Assembly (NCBI RefSeq): GCF_024158915.1 | Contig: NZ_JAMZGF010000024.1 | Span: 1 to 64,000 of the forward strand | DNA: 64,000 nt | Direction: 5' to 3' | Source of the DNA: Chryseobacterium sp. S0630 | Lineage (GTDB): Bacteria > Bacteroidota > Bacteroidia > Flavobacteriales > Weeksellaceae | In this document: positions 1 through 8,394 of the stretch, one piece after another | Layout: the number at the start of each line of letters is the position of its first letter | Position numbering within the stretch: the stretch's first letter is position 1 | The notes under the pieces: generated by a model | What the model was told of the DNA's origin: nothing | Seen by the model: only the letters and a program-made list of their open reading frames with translations | The model's database searches: none | Translations under genes and position numbers: made by a program

Positions 1-57
1 GGCTTCTTATCCCGATTTATTTTTCATGCAGGAGTTTTTAGATCTGTTATGATTTAT

Positions 58-90
58 AAACCTAACAGGTTTTTAAAGCCTGTTAGGTTT
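58..90. repeat. Palindromic intergenic repeat, copy 1
   Basis: A perfect 12-bp inverted repeat (AAACCTAACAGG at 58-69 and its complement at 79-90) surrounds a 9-nt loop. The same palindrome recurs at 56796-56828, extended there to 15 bp. No gene overlaps it. It is probably a dispersed repeat that forms a hairpin in RNA from either strand. Confidence 0.8.
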
Positions 91-210
91 AATTTATTCA
101 ACCCTGTTATGCAGTTTCTGTTGAAAATTCCTCATACCCAATTCATACATTCAAAATTTCTGTTTTTTATAGAGATGAACCTTAAATTTCAACCTGAGAA
201 TTTCTCGCAT

Positions 211-241
211 AAAAAAAGACTGCCCTTTTGGGACAGCCTCT
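211..241 (-). terminator. Terminator after the YcxB-like gene
   Basis: On the minus strand an imperfect stem (218-225 with 230-238, one bulged base, TTTT loop) is followed by a run of seven T. It lies just downstream of the stop codon at 248. Confidence 0.8.
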
Positions 242-247
242 TTGTTT

Positions 248-781
248 TTATTGATCGATGTTCACTCTCTCTTTCAATGTATTCTTGAGAAAACTGTATT
301 CTTTCTCATTCATTGATTTTCTGGGAAACATATAACTGTATTTTCCTTCCAGAGAAATAAATTCATGGGTGCTGTCGAAATATTCAAAATCTTTCCATTC
401 GCTGGTTTCTTTTTCGCCATCAATATTCACTGTGAAAAAGTTGTTATCAAATCTTATCTCGTATACTTTACATCTTTCAAGTGTGCTCAGATAATGATTC
501 ACCTGTTTTTTCCATCTTGAAACTTTATTAACGCTTACAGATAAGAAAACAGCACAAAGCAAAAATATAAAACTCAGGAAGTATAAAACGCCTGCGTTTT
601 CTTTACTCATAAAGTCTTTTAATAGAAAAACAATGAAAACGATGACTGCAGCAGCTATGGTAATGATAGTTTTACTTTTCGTAGTAGGTGAAAAAAGCAG
701 ACTTCCCTGATTACCGCTAAAATAAATATCTTCAAAAATCTTCCTGTCCGGTTTTAGTGTAATCACCTTTTCTTCATTCAT
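248..781 (-). CDS. YcxB-like two-helix membrane protein
   Basis: This 177-residue protein has a short soluble N-terminus, two hydrophobic helices at about residues 37-55 and 64-82, and a soluble C-terminal half of alternating beta-like and charged segments. That arrangement resembles the YcxB-like family, whose function is unknown. There is no signal peptide or lipobox. The gene stands alone, 37 bp downstream of cbpM on the same strand, and ends at a clear terminator, so it may be the last gene of the cbpA-cbpM transcript. The family assignment rests on general appearance only. Confidence 0.6.
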   Translation of the reverse strand: MNEEKVITLKPDRKIFEDIYFSGNQGSLLFSPTTKSKTIITIAAAVIVFIVFLLKDFMSKENAGVLYFLSFIFLLCAVFLSVSVNKVSRWKKQVNHYLSTLERCKVYEIRFDNNFFTVNIDGEKETSEWKDFEYFDSTHEFISLEGKYSYMFPRKSMNEKEYSFLKNTLKERVNIDQ

Positions 782-818
782 AATTATAGAGTTTGCTTTA
801 AAAAGCTACAAAACTAAA

Positions 819-1121
819 CTAAATATCTTCATATTGATCACTTATGGCAGAAAGTTTATTCATCAGTTCTCTGTTTCTTCGGTTCAGGGCATCCAGTTTT
901 TTCAGCATATTATGAATCACTTCCAGGCCAGGTAGATTAATTTCAAGATCATAATGCCAGTTGGCAAATTTTTCCAGATCGGGCAGATCTTCATACATCA
1001 GATAATGAATATTATTTTCAATCTGAATATTCAGCAGCCCATAGTCTACAAGCTCATCAAAAAAAGTAATTTCTATATTATAGATTTTTACGAGTTCTTC
1101 CCGTGATATTCTTTCACTCAT
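819..1121 (-). CDS. cbpM: Chaperone modulator CbpM-like protein
   Basis: This is a 100-residue protein. Its N-terminal segment (residues 1-40) reads like a MerR-type helix-turn-helix, with the opening pattern of an E-E-L-V-K-I-Y motif and an I-x-F-x-x-x-L-V-x-x-G-L segment. A long C-terminal helix (about 65-95) is rich in L, N and R. CbpM proteins of this size bind the J-domain of CbpA and inhibit it. The gene starts 3 nt after the cbpA stop codon, the usual cbpA-cbpM order, so the two are almost certainly co-transcribed. Sequence similarity in this family is low, and the assignment leans on the neighbour. Confidence 0.8.
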   Translation of the reverse strand: MSERISREELVKIYNIEITFFDELVDYGLLNIQIENNIHYLMYEDLPDLEKFANWHYDLEINLPGLEVIHNMLKKLDALNRRNRELMNKLSAISDQYEDI

Positions 1122-1124
1122 AGC

Positions 1125-2042
1125 TTAGGAATTTTTTAGTTGTTCAAAAAGTTCTTTCTGCTTTTCGGTAAGATTGGTTGGCAGTTTCACTTCATAGGTT
1201 ACAAAAAGATCACCGTGTTCTCCTTCTTTTTTATAGACAGGAAAACCTTTTCCTTTGAGTCTTACCGTCATTCCGGTTTGGGTTTCCGGTTTCACTTTAA
1301 GGTTTACACTTCCATTGAGAGTATGTACTGTTACTTCGCCACCTAAAACGGCTGTATACAGATCAATAGTCACTTTGGTCTTCAGATCATCACCTATTCT
1401 TTCAAAATCCGGATCAGCAGGAATATTAAAGGTGATATATAAATCTCCGTTCGGCCCGCCATTTACTCCGGGATTTCCGTGTCCTTTTAATTTAATCTGC
1501 TGTCCGTCATACACCCCTGCAGGAATGGTGATTCTTACTTTCTTTCCATTGATTTCAAAAGTTTGCGGATGGGTTGTTGCAGCGTCTCTTAAATTGAGAT
1601 TCAACTCGGCAGTTATATCCTGCCCTTTGAATTTACCGGAAGCTCTTCCTCTCGAACTTTTACCAAATCCACCGCCTGCACCGCCAAACATATCCTGGAA
1701 GAAATCTGAGAAATCTTCACCTCCACCAAAGTCTGCCCCGGAATATCCTCCGTTATAACTACTTTGCTGTTGATACTGTCTTTGCTGTTGCTGCTGGGCT
1801 TTTTCGTATTCTTCGCCGTGCTTCCAGTTTTCTCCGTACTTGTCATATTTTGATCTGTTTTCCGGATTACTCAGAACTTCATTAGCTTCATTCAGTTCTT
1901 TGAATTTCTTTTCTGCTTCTTTGTCTCCGGGATTGAGATCGGGATGATGTTTTCTAGCCAATTTTCGGTAGGCTTTTTTAATATCATCCTGTGTTGCGCT
2001 TTTATCTACGCCTAAAATTTTATAGTAATCTATATAAGCCAT
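1125..2042 (-). CDS. cbpA: DnaJ-class co-chaperone CbpA
   Basis: The protein has 305 residues. The J-domain (residues 1-70) includes the HPD motif that stimulates the DnaK ATPase. A Gln-rich then Gly/Phe-rich linker follows (about 83-140), and two beta-sandwich substrate-binding domains (about 140-300) complete it. The Cys-rich zinc finger of true DnaJ is absent, which places it in the CbpA/DjlA-like class. The Gln tract at 83-95 is unusually long for this linker. cbpM follows 3 nt downstream, giving a chaperone-inhibitor pair. A TAnnTTTG -7 element lies at 2059-2066, about 17 nt before the ATG. Confidence 0.93.
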   Translation of the reverse strand: MAYIDYYKILGVDKSATQDDIKKAYRKLARKHHPDLNPGDKEAEKKFKELNEANEVLSNPENRSKYDKYGENWKHGEEYEKAQQQQQRQYQQQSSYNGGYSGADFGGGEDFSDFFQDMFGGAGGGFGKSSRGRASGKFKGQDITAELNLNLRDAATTHPQTFEINGKKVRITIPAGVYDGQQIKLKGHGNPGVNGGPNGDLYITFNIPADPDFERIGDDLKTKVTIDLYTAVLGGEVTVHTLNGSVNLKVKPETQTGMTVRLKGKGFPVYKKEGEHGDLFVTYEVKLPTNLTEKQKELFEQLKNS

Positions 2043-2058
2043 AGAAATGAGGTTTACC

Positions 2059-2066
2059 CAAATTTA
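2059..2066 (-). promoter_or_regulatory. -7 element for cbpA
   Basis: On the minus strand the octamer TAAATTTG fits the Bacteroidetes -7 consensus TAnnTTTG and lies about 17 nt upstream of the cbpA ATG. I see no clear -33 TTG at the standard distance. Confidence 0.5.
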
Positions 2067-2113
2067 TGAATTTTAGGTCTGAAAATTGTATAACAGAATG
2101 TTAAAAATAAACC

Positions 2114-2121
2114 TATCTTTG
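2114..2121 (+). promoter_or_regulatory. -7 element for the symporter gene
   Basis: TATCTTTG matches TAnnTTTG and ends 14 nt before the ATG at 2136, implying a short leader. A TTG at 2086-2088 could be the -33 element, though the 25-nt spacer is longer than usual. Confidence 0.5.
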
Positions 2122-2135
2122 ATAAAAAGCCATAC

Positions 2136-3335
2136 ATGAAAGATGTATTGAAAAACTACTCCGGAATCATATTTTTACTTTTGGGAATCACTATTGGAAG
2201 CATCATTGGAATTGTTGCACCTGGTATTGTGGAATACATTAAACCTTTGGGAGATATTTTTCTGAATCTTCTTTTTGTGAGTGTAGTTCCTTTGGTATTT
2301 TTTGCCGTTTCCAATTCTATTGCTTCTCTGGAGCAGCAATCAAAATTCGGTAAAATCATTCTTGTAATGGCACTTACCTTTTTGTTCTTTATTCTTACGG
2401 CAGCAGTCTTTACGATCTGTGCTGTGTATCTTTTTCCTGTTTCCGGGGTCTCAGGAAGTTCTGAGATGATTGCAGAAGCAGCCAATGAGGATACATGGGG
2501 CAACAGGATTGTAAGTTTCTTTACCGTGGGAGAGTTCACGGAGCTTTTCTCAAGAAGAAATATGCTGGCACTTTTGGTATTTGCTTTTCTGACAGGATTT
2601 GCAGCCCGAAAAACAGGAGAAAAAGGACAGCCTTTCAGAGTTTTTATTGCTTCGGGGTATGAAGTGATGAAAGAGCTTCTTTTGCTGGTGATGAAGCTTG
2701 CACCCATTGGTTTGGGAGCGTACTTTGCATATCAGGTAGCGACTTTAGGACCACAGCTTTTTGGATTTTATGCTAAACCGTTGGGGTTATATTATATTGC
2801 TGGAGTTATTTATTTCCTGGCGTTTTTTTCTATCTATGCATTCATGGCGAATGGGCAAAAAGGAGTTAAAAGTTTCTGGACGAATGCCATTTACCCAACT
2901 TTAACTGCAATAAGTACCTGCAGTAGTTTTGCAACAATGCCAGCTAATTTACAAGCTGCTTCTAAAATCGGGATTCCGAATTCTATTGCCAATCTGGTGA
3001 TTCCTATCGGGACTACTTTGCATAAAAATGGATCTTCAATGTCTTCTATTATTAAGATCTATGTGGCTTTTTTAATTATTGGAAAAGATTTTTTTGATCC
3101 TGCCAACCTGCTTTTAGCTTTAGGTATTACAGTCTTTGTGAGTATTGTGGCTGGTGGTATTCCTAATGGTGGATATATTGGGGAAATGCTGATGATTTCT
3201 GTTTATAAACTTCCTCAGGAAGCTATTCCTGCCGTGATGATCATCGGGACTTTGGTAGATCCTCTGGCTACCGTTCTGAATGCTGTGGGAGATATCGTTG
3301 CCGCTATGTTTGTCAACCGGTTTGTGAAAGTCTGA
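2136..3335 (+). CDS. Dicarboxylate/amino acid:cation symporter (DAACS family)
   Basis: This is a 399-residue polytopic inner-membrane protein of GltP/DctA type. Hydrophobic helices alternate through the whole length. The serine-rich re-entrant loop appears as T-C-S-S-F-A-T-M-P (about residue 263), and the second hairpin motif G-T-T-L-H-K-N-G-S replaces the more usual G-A-T-I-N-M-D-G. Members couple Na+ or H+ to uptake of glutamate, aspartate or C4-dicarboxylates. The N-to-H and D-to-N changes in the second motif make the substrate hard to predict. The gene is transcribed divergently from cbpA and is followed after 28 nt by a small membrane protein gene. Confidence 0.9.
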   Translation: MKDVLKNYSGIIFLLLGITIGSIIGIVAPGIVEYIKPLGDIFLNLLFVSVVPLVFFAVSNSIASLEQQSKFGKIILVMALTFLFFILTAAVFTICAVYLFPVSGVSGSSEMIAEAANEDTWGNRIVSFFTVGEFTELFSRRNMLALLVFAFLTGFAARKTGEKGQPFRVFIASGYEVMKELLLLVMKLAPIGLGAYFAYQVATLGPQLFGFYAKPLGLYYIAGVIYFLAFFSIYAFMANGQKGVKSFWTNAIYPTLTAISTCSSFATMPANLQAASKIGIPNSIANLVIPIGTTLHKNGSSMSSIIKIYVAFLIIGKDFFDPANLLLALGITVFVSIVAGGIPNGGYIGEMLMISVYKLPQEAIPAVMIIGTLVDPLATVLNAVGDIVAAMFVNRFVKV

Positions 3336-3363
3336 TTACAGTTTAACTATCTTCTTTTAACCC

Positions 3364-3876
3364 ATGAACTCATTTTTTAAAAGCATTGGCTTATACAACA
3401 GCCTCATTATTGATCTCAATATCAATAGTGCAGAACTTGTACAGAGATTAATGAAAGTAACTTATAAAACCAATACCACTTTCATCTCATTAGAAAAAGA
3501 CAGTACAATTCCTACTCGGTTTGAATACCGGGGAATGATCGATGCAAACAGTTTTACAATCAAAAGAAGAGGAAGGCTGTTTGATATGAACAGAAGTAAT
3601 CCTGTGTTTCATGGAACTATTTCTGACAAAAATGGGATATCATCTGTAGCGATAGAATTTTTTCCATCAGGATTTCAGATGTTGAATTGGTTTTTTATTC
3701 TGTGTTTTTGCTTTTTAATAGGATTCGTCAGTATTACAGGAGGTCAACAAGGTCTTATGGTCGGGGCAGTCGCTTTCATAATAGCAATCACTCAATATTT
3801 TATCTTAAAAAGAGGAATTTCGAGAGGGAAATATGAATTTGAAAGAGAGCTTATTTATATTGCACAAAAGCCTTGA
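3364..3876 (+). CDS. Hypothetical protein with C-terminal helix pair
   Basis: I do not recognise this 170-residue protein. Residues 1-105 are soluble, with beta-strand-like alternation. Two hydrophobic segments at about 109-127 and 132-149 form a membrane hairpin, and a short basic and acidic tail follows. There is no signal peptide. It starts 28 nt after the symporter stop codon and probably shares its transcript. The layout recalls small membrane proteins with a PH-like or YcxB-like soluble domain, but no motif proves that. Confidence 0.55.
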   Translation: MNSFFKSIGLYNSLIIDLNINSAELVQRLMKVTYKTNTTFISLEKDSTIPTRFEYRGMIDANSFTIKRRGRLFDMNRSNPVFHGTISDKNGISSVAIEFFPSGFQMLNWFFILCFCFLIGFVSITGGQQGLMVGAVAFIIAITQYFILKRGISRGKYEFERELIYIAQKP

Positions 3877-3905
3877 TTCTTTACCAACACTTGATTTCAC
3901 AGCTC

Positions 3906-4289
3906 CTATTCACTACGTTTCACGGGCTCTAAATTTTCATATTCTTCAGGGGTGAAAAGTCTGTAATGAACTTTAAACGTTTTTCCTAAAGGAGTTTCCA
4001 GCGAAAAACCACCAGGTCCGAAGCCATCAGTCACGTCCAAGGTAAAATGTGAATATTTCCAGTATTCAAAAAGGTCACGGTCTATCCAGAACTCATGCCC
4101 GTTAATAGTACCGATCATGGCATCATTCATTCTGGGAAAGAATCCTCCTTTTTCGAAACATTGTGGCTGGGTTCCTTCACAGCATCCGCCTGCCTGATAA
4201 AACATCAGGGGACCATATTGCTCTTCCAGCTTGTCAATTACTTCAAGCGCCTGTTCCGTTGCGGAAAGTCTTGATATTTTTGTTTCCAT
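3906..4289 (-). CDS. DUF779 family protein
   Basis: This 127-residue soluble protein carries the DUF779 signature: G-G-C-C-E-G around residue 36, followed by a Cys (residue 44) and a conserved H-F-T-L-D-V and G-x-G-x-F-S-L-E-T pattern. The family is repeatedly found beside NAD-dependent acetaldehyde dehydrogenases and is thought to assist them, though its activity is not established. Here it lies downstream of adhP and aldB on the same strand, matching that association. A terminator hairpin at 4400-4430 separates it from adhP, so it may have its own promoter. Confidence 0.88.
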   Translation of the reverse strand: METKISRLSATEQALEVIDKLEEQYGPLMFYQAGGCCEGTQPQCFEKGGFFPRMNDAMIGTINGHEFWIDRDLFEYWKYSHFTLDVTDGFGPGGFSLETPLGKTFKVHYRLFTPEEYENLEPVKRSE

Positions 4290-4399
4290 TGTTTTTATTT
4301 TGGTTTAATGCCAACTTTATACAGCCACAAGAGTCACAAAAGCTTTCATTGTAAAACACTTTAGCCTACTTAAAAGTTTAGAGGGCTTCACTGATAAAA

Positions 4400-4430
4400 G
4401 ATCCCGGTAAAATAAATTCTAACCGGGATC
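4400..4430 (-). terminator. Terminator after adhP
   Basis: A perfect 9-bp inverted repeat (GATCCCGGT at 4400-4408 with its complement at 4422-4430) is followed on the minus strand by TTTTAT. It lies 18 nt beyond the adhP stop. Confidence 0.75.
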
Positions 4431-4447
4431 AGCAACACATCATCAAA

Positions 4448-5482
4448 TTAATTTGAGCCGGCAATATCTAAAACGATTCTGCCGTCAATTTGTCCTTTTT
4501 TCATTTTATCAAAAACATCATTGATATCTTCTAATTTTGCGGAAGTGACTGTAGCTTTCACCAATCCTTCATTGGCAAAATCCAATGCTTCCTGCATATC
4601 TTTTCTTGTTCCTACAATGGAACCTCTTACGGTAATTCTTTTCAGAACGGTTTCAAAAATAGGAAGTTCAAAAGATCCGGGAGGAAGTCCATTGAGGGCA
4701 ATCGTCCCTTTTCTTCTTAAAACATCTATTCCCTGCTTGAAAGCGATAGGTGAAACTGCGGTAATCAAAGCACCGTGCATTCCACCAACTTCTTTATGTA
4801 AATATTCTCCAGGGTCTGTATTCTTTGCATTGACTACAAGGTCTGCACCTAATTTTTTTGCCAGTTCAAGCTTATCGTCTGCTACATCAATAGCGGCTAC
4901 GTGCATTCCCATTGCTTTTGCATACTGAACAGCTACATGTCCCAGTCCTCCGATTCCTGAAATGGCTACCCATTCTCCGGGTTTTGTTTCTGTTTCTTTC
5001 AATCCTTTATAAACTGTGACTCCGGCACATAAAATAGGAGCAATTTCCAGAAAGTTGACATCAGATTTCAAATGCCCTACATATCTTGAATCTGCAATAA
5101 CATATTCAGCAAATCCGCCATCTACACTGTAACCTCCATTTTTCTGGGCTTCACAAAGGGTTTCCCATCCCGTAATACAATAATCGCAGCATCCACATGC
5201 ACTGTACAGCCATGGAACTCCTACAGCATCTCCTTCTTTTACAAAAGCTTCGGGTCCGCAGGCTACTACAATACCTACTCCTTCATGTCCCGGGATCAGC
5301 GGCATCTTGGGTTTTACAGGCCAATCGCCATCTACCGCATGTAAATCTGTGTGACAAACTCCACAGGCGATGACTTTAACAAGTACTTCATATCTTCCGG
5401 GTTCTCTTACAGGTACTTCTTCTATTTTCAAAGGTTGACCGTAGCCCTGAACTACCGCCGCTTTCATTGTTTTTGGAATCAT
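4448..5482 (-). CDS. adhP: Zinc-dependent alcohol dehydrogenase (AdhP type)
   Basis: This is a 344-residue cytosolic medium-chain dehydrogenase that oxidises primary alcohols to aldehydes with NAD+. The catalytic zinc site is visible as C-G-V-C-H-T-D and the G-H-E motif. The structural zinc site is a four-Cys cluster, C-G-C-C-x-x-C-x7-C. The Rossmann fold shows G-I-G-G-L-G-H at about residue 176. The Cys-His-Thr-Asp motif and 344-residue length match AdhP/AdhA enzymes. It lies downstream of an aldehyde dehydrogenase on the same strand, which suggests sequential alcohol to aldehyde to acid oxidation. The 208-bp gap between the two genes holds a GC-rich structured element. Confidence 0.95.
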   Translation of the reverse strand: MIPKTMKAAVVQGYGQPLKIEEVPVREPGRYEVLVKVIACGVCHTDLHAVDGDWPVKPKMPLIPGHEGVGIVVACGPEAFVKEGDAVGVPWLYSACGCCDYCITGWETLCEAQKNGGYSVDGGFAEYVIADSRYVGHLKSDVNFLEIAPILCAGVTVYKGLKETETKPGEWVAISGIGGLGHVAVQYAKAMGMHVAAIDVADDKLELAKKLGADLVVNAKNTDPGEYLHKEVGGMHGALITAVSPIAFKQGIDVLRRKGTIALNGLPPGSFELPIFETVLKRITVRGSIVGTRKDMQEALDFANEGLVKATVTSAKLEDINDVFDKMKKGQIDGRIVLDIAGSN

Positions 5483-5548
5483 ATCTTATTTTTTGGATTG
5501 AGTTATTTGGGGTTATTTGTTTTTATCTCCGTGTTTGAACAGGAAATT

Positions 5549-5675
5549 TCCCTGCGTGAGGGATAGGAAGGGCGGCGAGGAACGAGCCGGTGCGGAATGA
5601 AATGGAGCACCGAAACGAAGTGCAGCCCGGGATAGCCCGACCGGTTTGCCCTGGATAAAGCCAAGGCAATCGGGC
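5549..5675. repeat. GC-rich structured intergenic element
   Basis: This stretch is strikingly GC-rich between AT-rich neighbours. It can fold into consecutive stems: TCCCT/AGGGA (5549-5553 with 5559-5563), CGGTGC/GCACCG (5588-5593 with 5607-5612), and GCCCG/CGGGC (5635-5639 with 5671-5675) enclosing TTGCC/GGCAA (5646-5650 with 5665-5669). From memory, similar GC-rich blocks recur in flavobacterial genomes, but I cannot search for them here. It sits after the aldB stop and before adhP. It could be a dispersed repeat, a structured RNA or a processing site. Confidence 0.7.
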
Positions 5676-5690
5676 ACGTCCTAAATAATA

Positions 5691-7220
5691 TTAAAAGAAA
5701 CCTAACTTATTCTTATTGTAAGAAATCAGCATGTTTTTGGTTTGACGGTAATGATCGAGCATCATTTTATGATTTTCTCTTCCGATTCCTGATTGTTTGT
5801 AACCTCCGAAAGGTGCTCCGGCCGGATAAGAGTGATATTGATTCACCCATACTCTACCTGCTTCAATCTGGCGTGGAATATTGTACAACTGGTGAGCATC
5901 TCTCGTCCATACTCCAGCTCCAAGTCCATAGATGGTATCATTGGCAATTTTTACGGCTTCTTCTTCATCTTTGAAAGTGGTAAATGCCAGCACCGGACCG
6001 AAAATTTCTTCCTGGAAAATTCTCATTCTGTTGTTTCCTTTGAAAATGGTAGGCTGGATGTAGTAGCCACCTTCCAGATCTTCTCCCAAGTCGTTAACAG
6101 CTCCTCCTACAAGCACTTCTGCTCCTTCTTCTATTCCCAACTGAATATAGGAAAGGATTTTATCTTTCTGAATCTGTGAAGCCTGCGCTCCCATCATCAC
6201 GGTTTTATCCAGTGGATTTCCAACTTTGATGGCTTTTACTCTTTCGATTACTCTTTCGATAAAGGCATCTGCAATACCTTCCTGAACAAGAAGTCTTGAA
6301 GGACATGTACAGATCTCTCCCTGATTCAGGGCAAAAAGGACTGCTCCTTCTATGGCTTTATCTAAAAATTCATCATCGGCATCCATCACCGAATTGAAGA
6401 AAACGTTCGGCGATTTACCTCCCAATTCCAGCGTAACCGGAATGATGTTTTCTGTAGCATATTGCATTACAAGTCTTCCTGTAGCCGTAGAACCGGTAAA
6501 TGCTGCTTTGGCTACTTTCGGATTGGTAACAAGAGCTCTTCCAAGTTCTGCTCCGAATCCGTTGACAATATTAATAACTCCTGCAGGTAAAAGGTCACCG
6601 ATCAATTCCATTAAAACCATAATGGAAACAGGGGTACTTTCTGCCGGTTTTAATACGACACAATTTCCTGCAGCCAATGCCGGAGCCAGTTTCCAAACTG
6701 CCATTAATATTGGGAAATTCCATGGGATAATCTGTGCAATGACTCCAAGAGGTTCGTGAACGATTAAGGAAACGGTGTCTTTATCCAATTCGTTATGCGA
6801 TCCTTCATCAGCACGGATCACCGAAGCAAAGTATCTGAAATGATCAATGGCTAAAGGTAAATCTGCTGCCAATGTTTCTCTTACAGCCTTTCCGTTATCT
6901 ATTGTTTCTACTGTAGCAAGATATTCTAAATTCTGTTCTATTCTGTCTGCAATTTTATTCAGAATGATACTTCTTTCTGTGGAGGAAGTATTCTTCCATG
7001 TCTGAAATGCTTTTTCAGCTGCATCTACCGCTAGCTCCAAATCTTCTTTGGACGAATGTGCTACCTGAGTAAATTTTTTCCCATCAACTGGGGAAACTAC
7101 ATCAAAATATTGTCCTTTAACAGGTGGAGTGAATTTTCCATCAATATAGTTATCGTATCTGTTTTTGAACTCCGGACGCTGTAAAAGTGTCGTTGATCTT
7201 GGTTCTGTAATAGTGCTCAT
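5691..7220 (-). CDS. NAD-dependent aldehyde dehydrogenase (AldB/ExaC type)
   Basis: This 509-residue enzyme of the aldehyde dehydrogenase superfamily oxidises acetaldehyde and related aldehydes to acids. The general base is Glu265 in L-E-L-G-G-K-S-P. The nucleophile is Cys304 in N-Q-G-E-I-C-T-C, a variant typical of the AldB/ExaC acetaldehyde dehydrogenase branch. The cofactor motif F-T-G-S-T-A-T-G is also present. Its neighbours AdhP and DUF779 and the divergent AraC regulator fit an alcohol/aldehyde utilisation unit. The regulator starts 183 bp away on the other strand and is the likely controller. Confidence 0.94.
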   Translation of the reverse strand: MSTITEPRSTTLLQRPEFKNRYDNYIDGKFTPPVKGQYFDVVSPVDGKKFTQVAHSSKEDLELAVDAAEKAFQTWKNTSSTERSIILNKIADRIEQNLEYLATVETIDNGKAVRETLAADLPLAIDHFRYFASVIRADEGSHNELDKDTVSLIVHEPLGVIAQIIPWNFPILMAVWKLAPALAAGNCVVLKPAESTPVSIMVLMELIGDLLPAGVINIVNGFGAELGRALVTNPKVAKAAFTGSTATGRLVMQYATENIIPVTLELGGKSPNVFFNSVMDADDEFLDKAIEGAVLFALNQGEICTCPSRLLVQEGIADAFIERVIERVKAIKVGNPLDKTVMMGAQASQIQKDKILSYIQLGIEEGAEVLVGGAVNDLGEDLEGGYYIQPTIFKGNNRMRIFQEEIFGPVLAFTTFKDEEEAVKIANDTIYGLGAGVWTRDAHQLYNIPRQIEAGRVWVNQYHSYPAGAPFGGYKQSGIGRENHKMMLDHYRQTKNMLISYNKNKLGFF

Positions 7221-7280
7221 ATTAGTATTGTTTTTATTTTTTCGATACTACCAAATTACACTGAGAAGCCAAAAAGAGTA

Positions 7281-7317
7281 TAGCACAATCGTATAAAAAA
7301 AGTGGAAAATAGTGCAA
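7281..7317. promoter_or_regulatory. Possible AraC-type operator half-sites
   Basis: The aldB-araC intergenic region contains TAGCACAA (7281-7288) and TAGTGCAA (7310-7317), two similar octamers 29 bp apart and in the same orientation. AraC-family activators commonly bind direct repeats of such spacing. The assignment is inference from position and similarity. Confidence 0.25.
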
Positions 7318-7355
7318 GGGGTTCAATTTTAGTATTTTATTAACAGCAACATACT

Positions 7356-7376
7356 CTCAAATTTTCTATATTTGAG
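7356..7376 (+). promoter_or_regulatory. -7 element and overlapping inverted repeat for the AraC gene
   Basis: TATATTTG (7367-7374) fits TAnnTTTG and lies 29 nt before the ATG. A 7-bp inverted repeat CTCAAAT/ATTTGAG (7356-7362 with 7370-7376) overlaps it and could be an autoregulatory site. Confidence 0.4.
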
Positions 7377-7403
7377 TTACCTCCGATTCAAAAAATTTTA
7401 GAA

Positions 7404-8327
7404 ATGAATAACAATAGTAAGATTTTATTAAATACTCCTGAATTACGTAAGGAAAACCAACTATTGAGTCTTGTTGAAAACCAGACGAAATTCAATCTAA
7501 ATAATTGTGAGTTCAGTATTTATGAGACTCATAAGGCTGCTTTTGATGTAAAGCTTCATTTTGAAAATATTGCGTTTACGGCAATGCTGAGAGGTAAAAA
7601 ACATATGAAACTGGATAACAAAACCAGTTATTTCGATTACTATCCGGGGGAAAGTATTCTTGTAGCACCGGGAGAAACTATGGTCATTGATTTTCCTGAA
7701 GCGGATGAAACGCCTACACAATGTATTTCTTTAAGTTTAAATCCTGATTTCATTGAGGATTCTCTTAATTATCTCAATTATCATCTTCCAAAGGTGGATG
7801 AAACTTCACAATGGAATATTCAGCTGGATGAGTATTTTCTGTTTAATAATAAAGCGCTGGCTTCCGCTACCAACAATATCATGAGAATTGCGATGGATGA
7901 TAACTCTCAAAAGGATATTATGGCAGATTTTGCATTGAAAGAGCTTCTGATCAGGTTGATGCAGACCCAGGCAAGAGGCATGGTGGAAAAAAATATTGTT
8001 AAAAATAAATCCAGGATAGGTTTTGTGGTAGATTACATTAAACGAAATCTGCACCAGAAATTGTCTATTGACAGTATTGCCAAACTGGCTTATGTAAGCA
8101 AGTCTAATTTCTTTAAAATGTTCAAAGATGAGCTGGGAACTTCCCCAAATGATTTTATTCTGCAGGAAAGAATTACAAGAGCAAAGGAATTATTAGCCAG
8201 CCAGACCAGCATCAAGGAAACTGCTTTTCAAACCGGATTTTCAGATACCAACTATTTCACAAGGGTATTTAAGCAACTGGAAGGAGTGACTCCGAAAAGC
8301 TATCAGGATAGGACCTTCATCAGATAG
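7404..8327 (+). CDS. AraC-family transcriptional regulator
   Basis: The protein has 307 residues. The N-terminal half (about 1-190) is a cupin-like AraC ligand domain of the AraC_N type. The C-terminal 100 residues hold two helix-turn-helix motifs: L-S-I-D-S-I-A-K-L-A-Y-V-S-K-S-N-F then the conserved tail A-x-x-x-G-F-S-D-T-N-Y-F-T-R-V-F-K. It is divergent from the aldehyde dehydrogenase gene, the usual position for an activator of that operon, probably responding to an alcohol or aldehyde. That role is inferred from position. Confidence 0.92.
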   Translation: MNNNSKILLNTPELRKENQLLSLVENQTKFNLNNCEFSIYETHKAAFDVKLHFENIAFTAMLRGKKHMKLDNKTSYFDYYPGESILVAPGETMVIDFPEADETPTQCISLSLNPDFIEDSLNYLNYHLPKVDETSQWNIQLDEYFLFNNKALASATNNIMRIAMDDNSQKDIMADFALKELLIRLMQTQARGMVEKNIVKNKSRIGFVVDYIKRNLHQKLSIDSIAKLAYVSKSNFFKMFKDELGTSPNDFILQERITRAKELLASQTSIKETAFQTGFSDTNYFTRVFKQLEGVTPKSYQDRTFIR

Positions 8328-8340
8328 CTTCACAGAAATA

Positions 8341-8376
8341 AAAAAAGAGCCCCATTACTGGGACTCTTCTTAAAAA
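8341..8376. terminator. Bidirectional terminator between araC and susD
   Basis: The stem AAGAG-c-CCC (8345-8353) pairs with GGG-a-CTCTT (8360-8368), and A- and T-rich flanks lie on both sides. It serves the convergent AraC and SusD genes. Confidence 0.8.
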
Positions 8377-8394
8377 ATATATTAAAATTAAATC

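Noticed and set aside
1613..1846. ORF in another frame of cbpA
   Set aside because: It is a shadow of the Gln- and Gly-rich linker of CbpA on the same strand, with no independent support.
5549..5675. tRNA or 5S rRNA as an explanation for the GC-rich block
   Set aside because: No cloverleaf with acceptor stem, T-loop sequence or anticodon arm can be drawn, and the stems do not match 5S rRNA.
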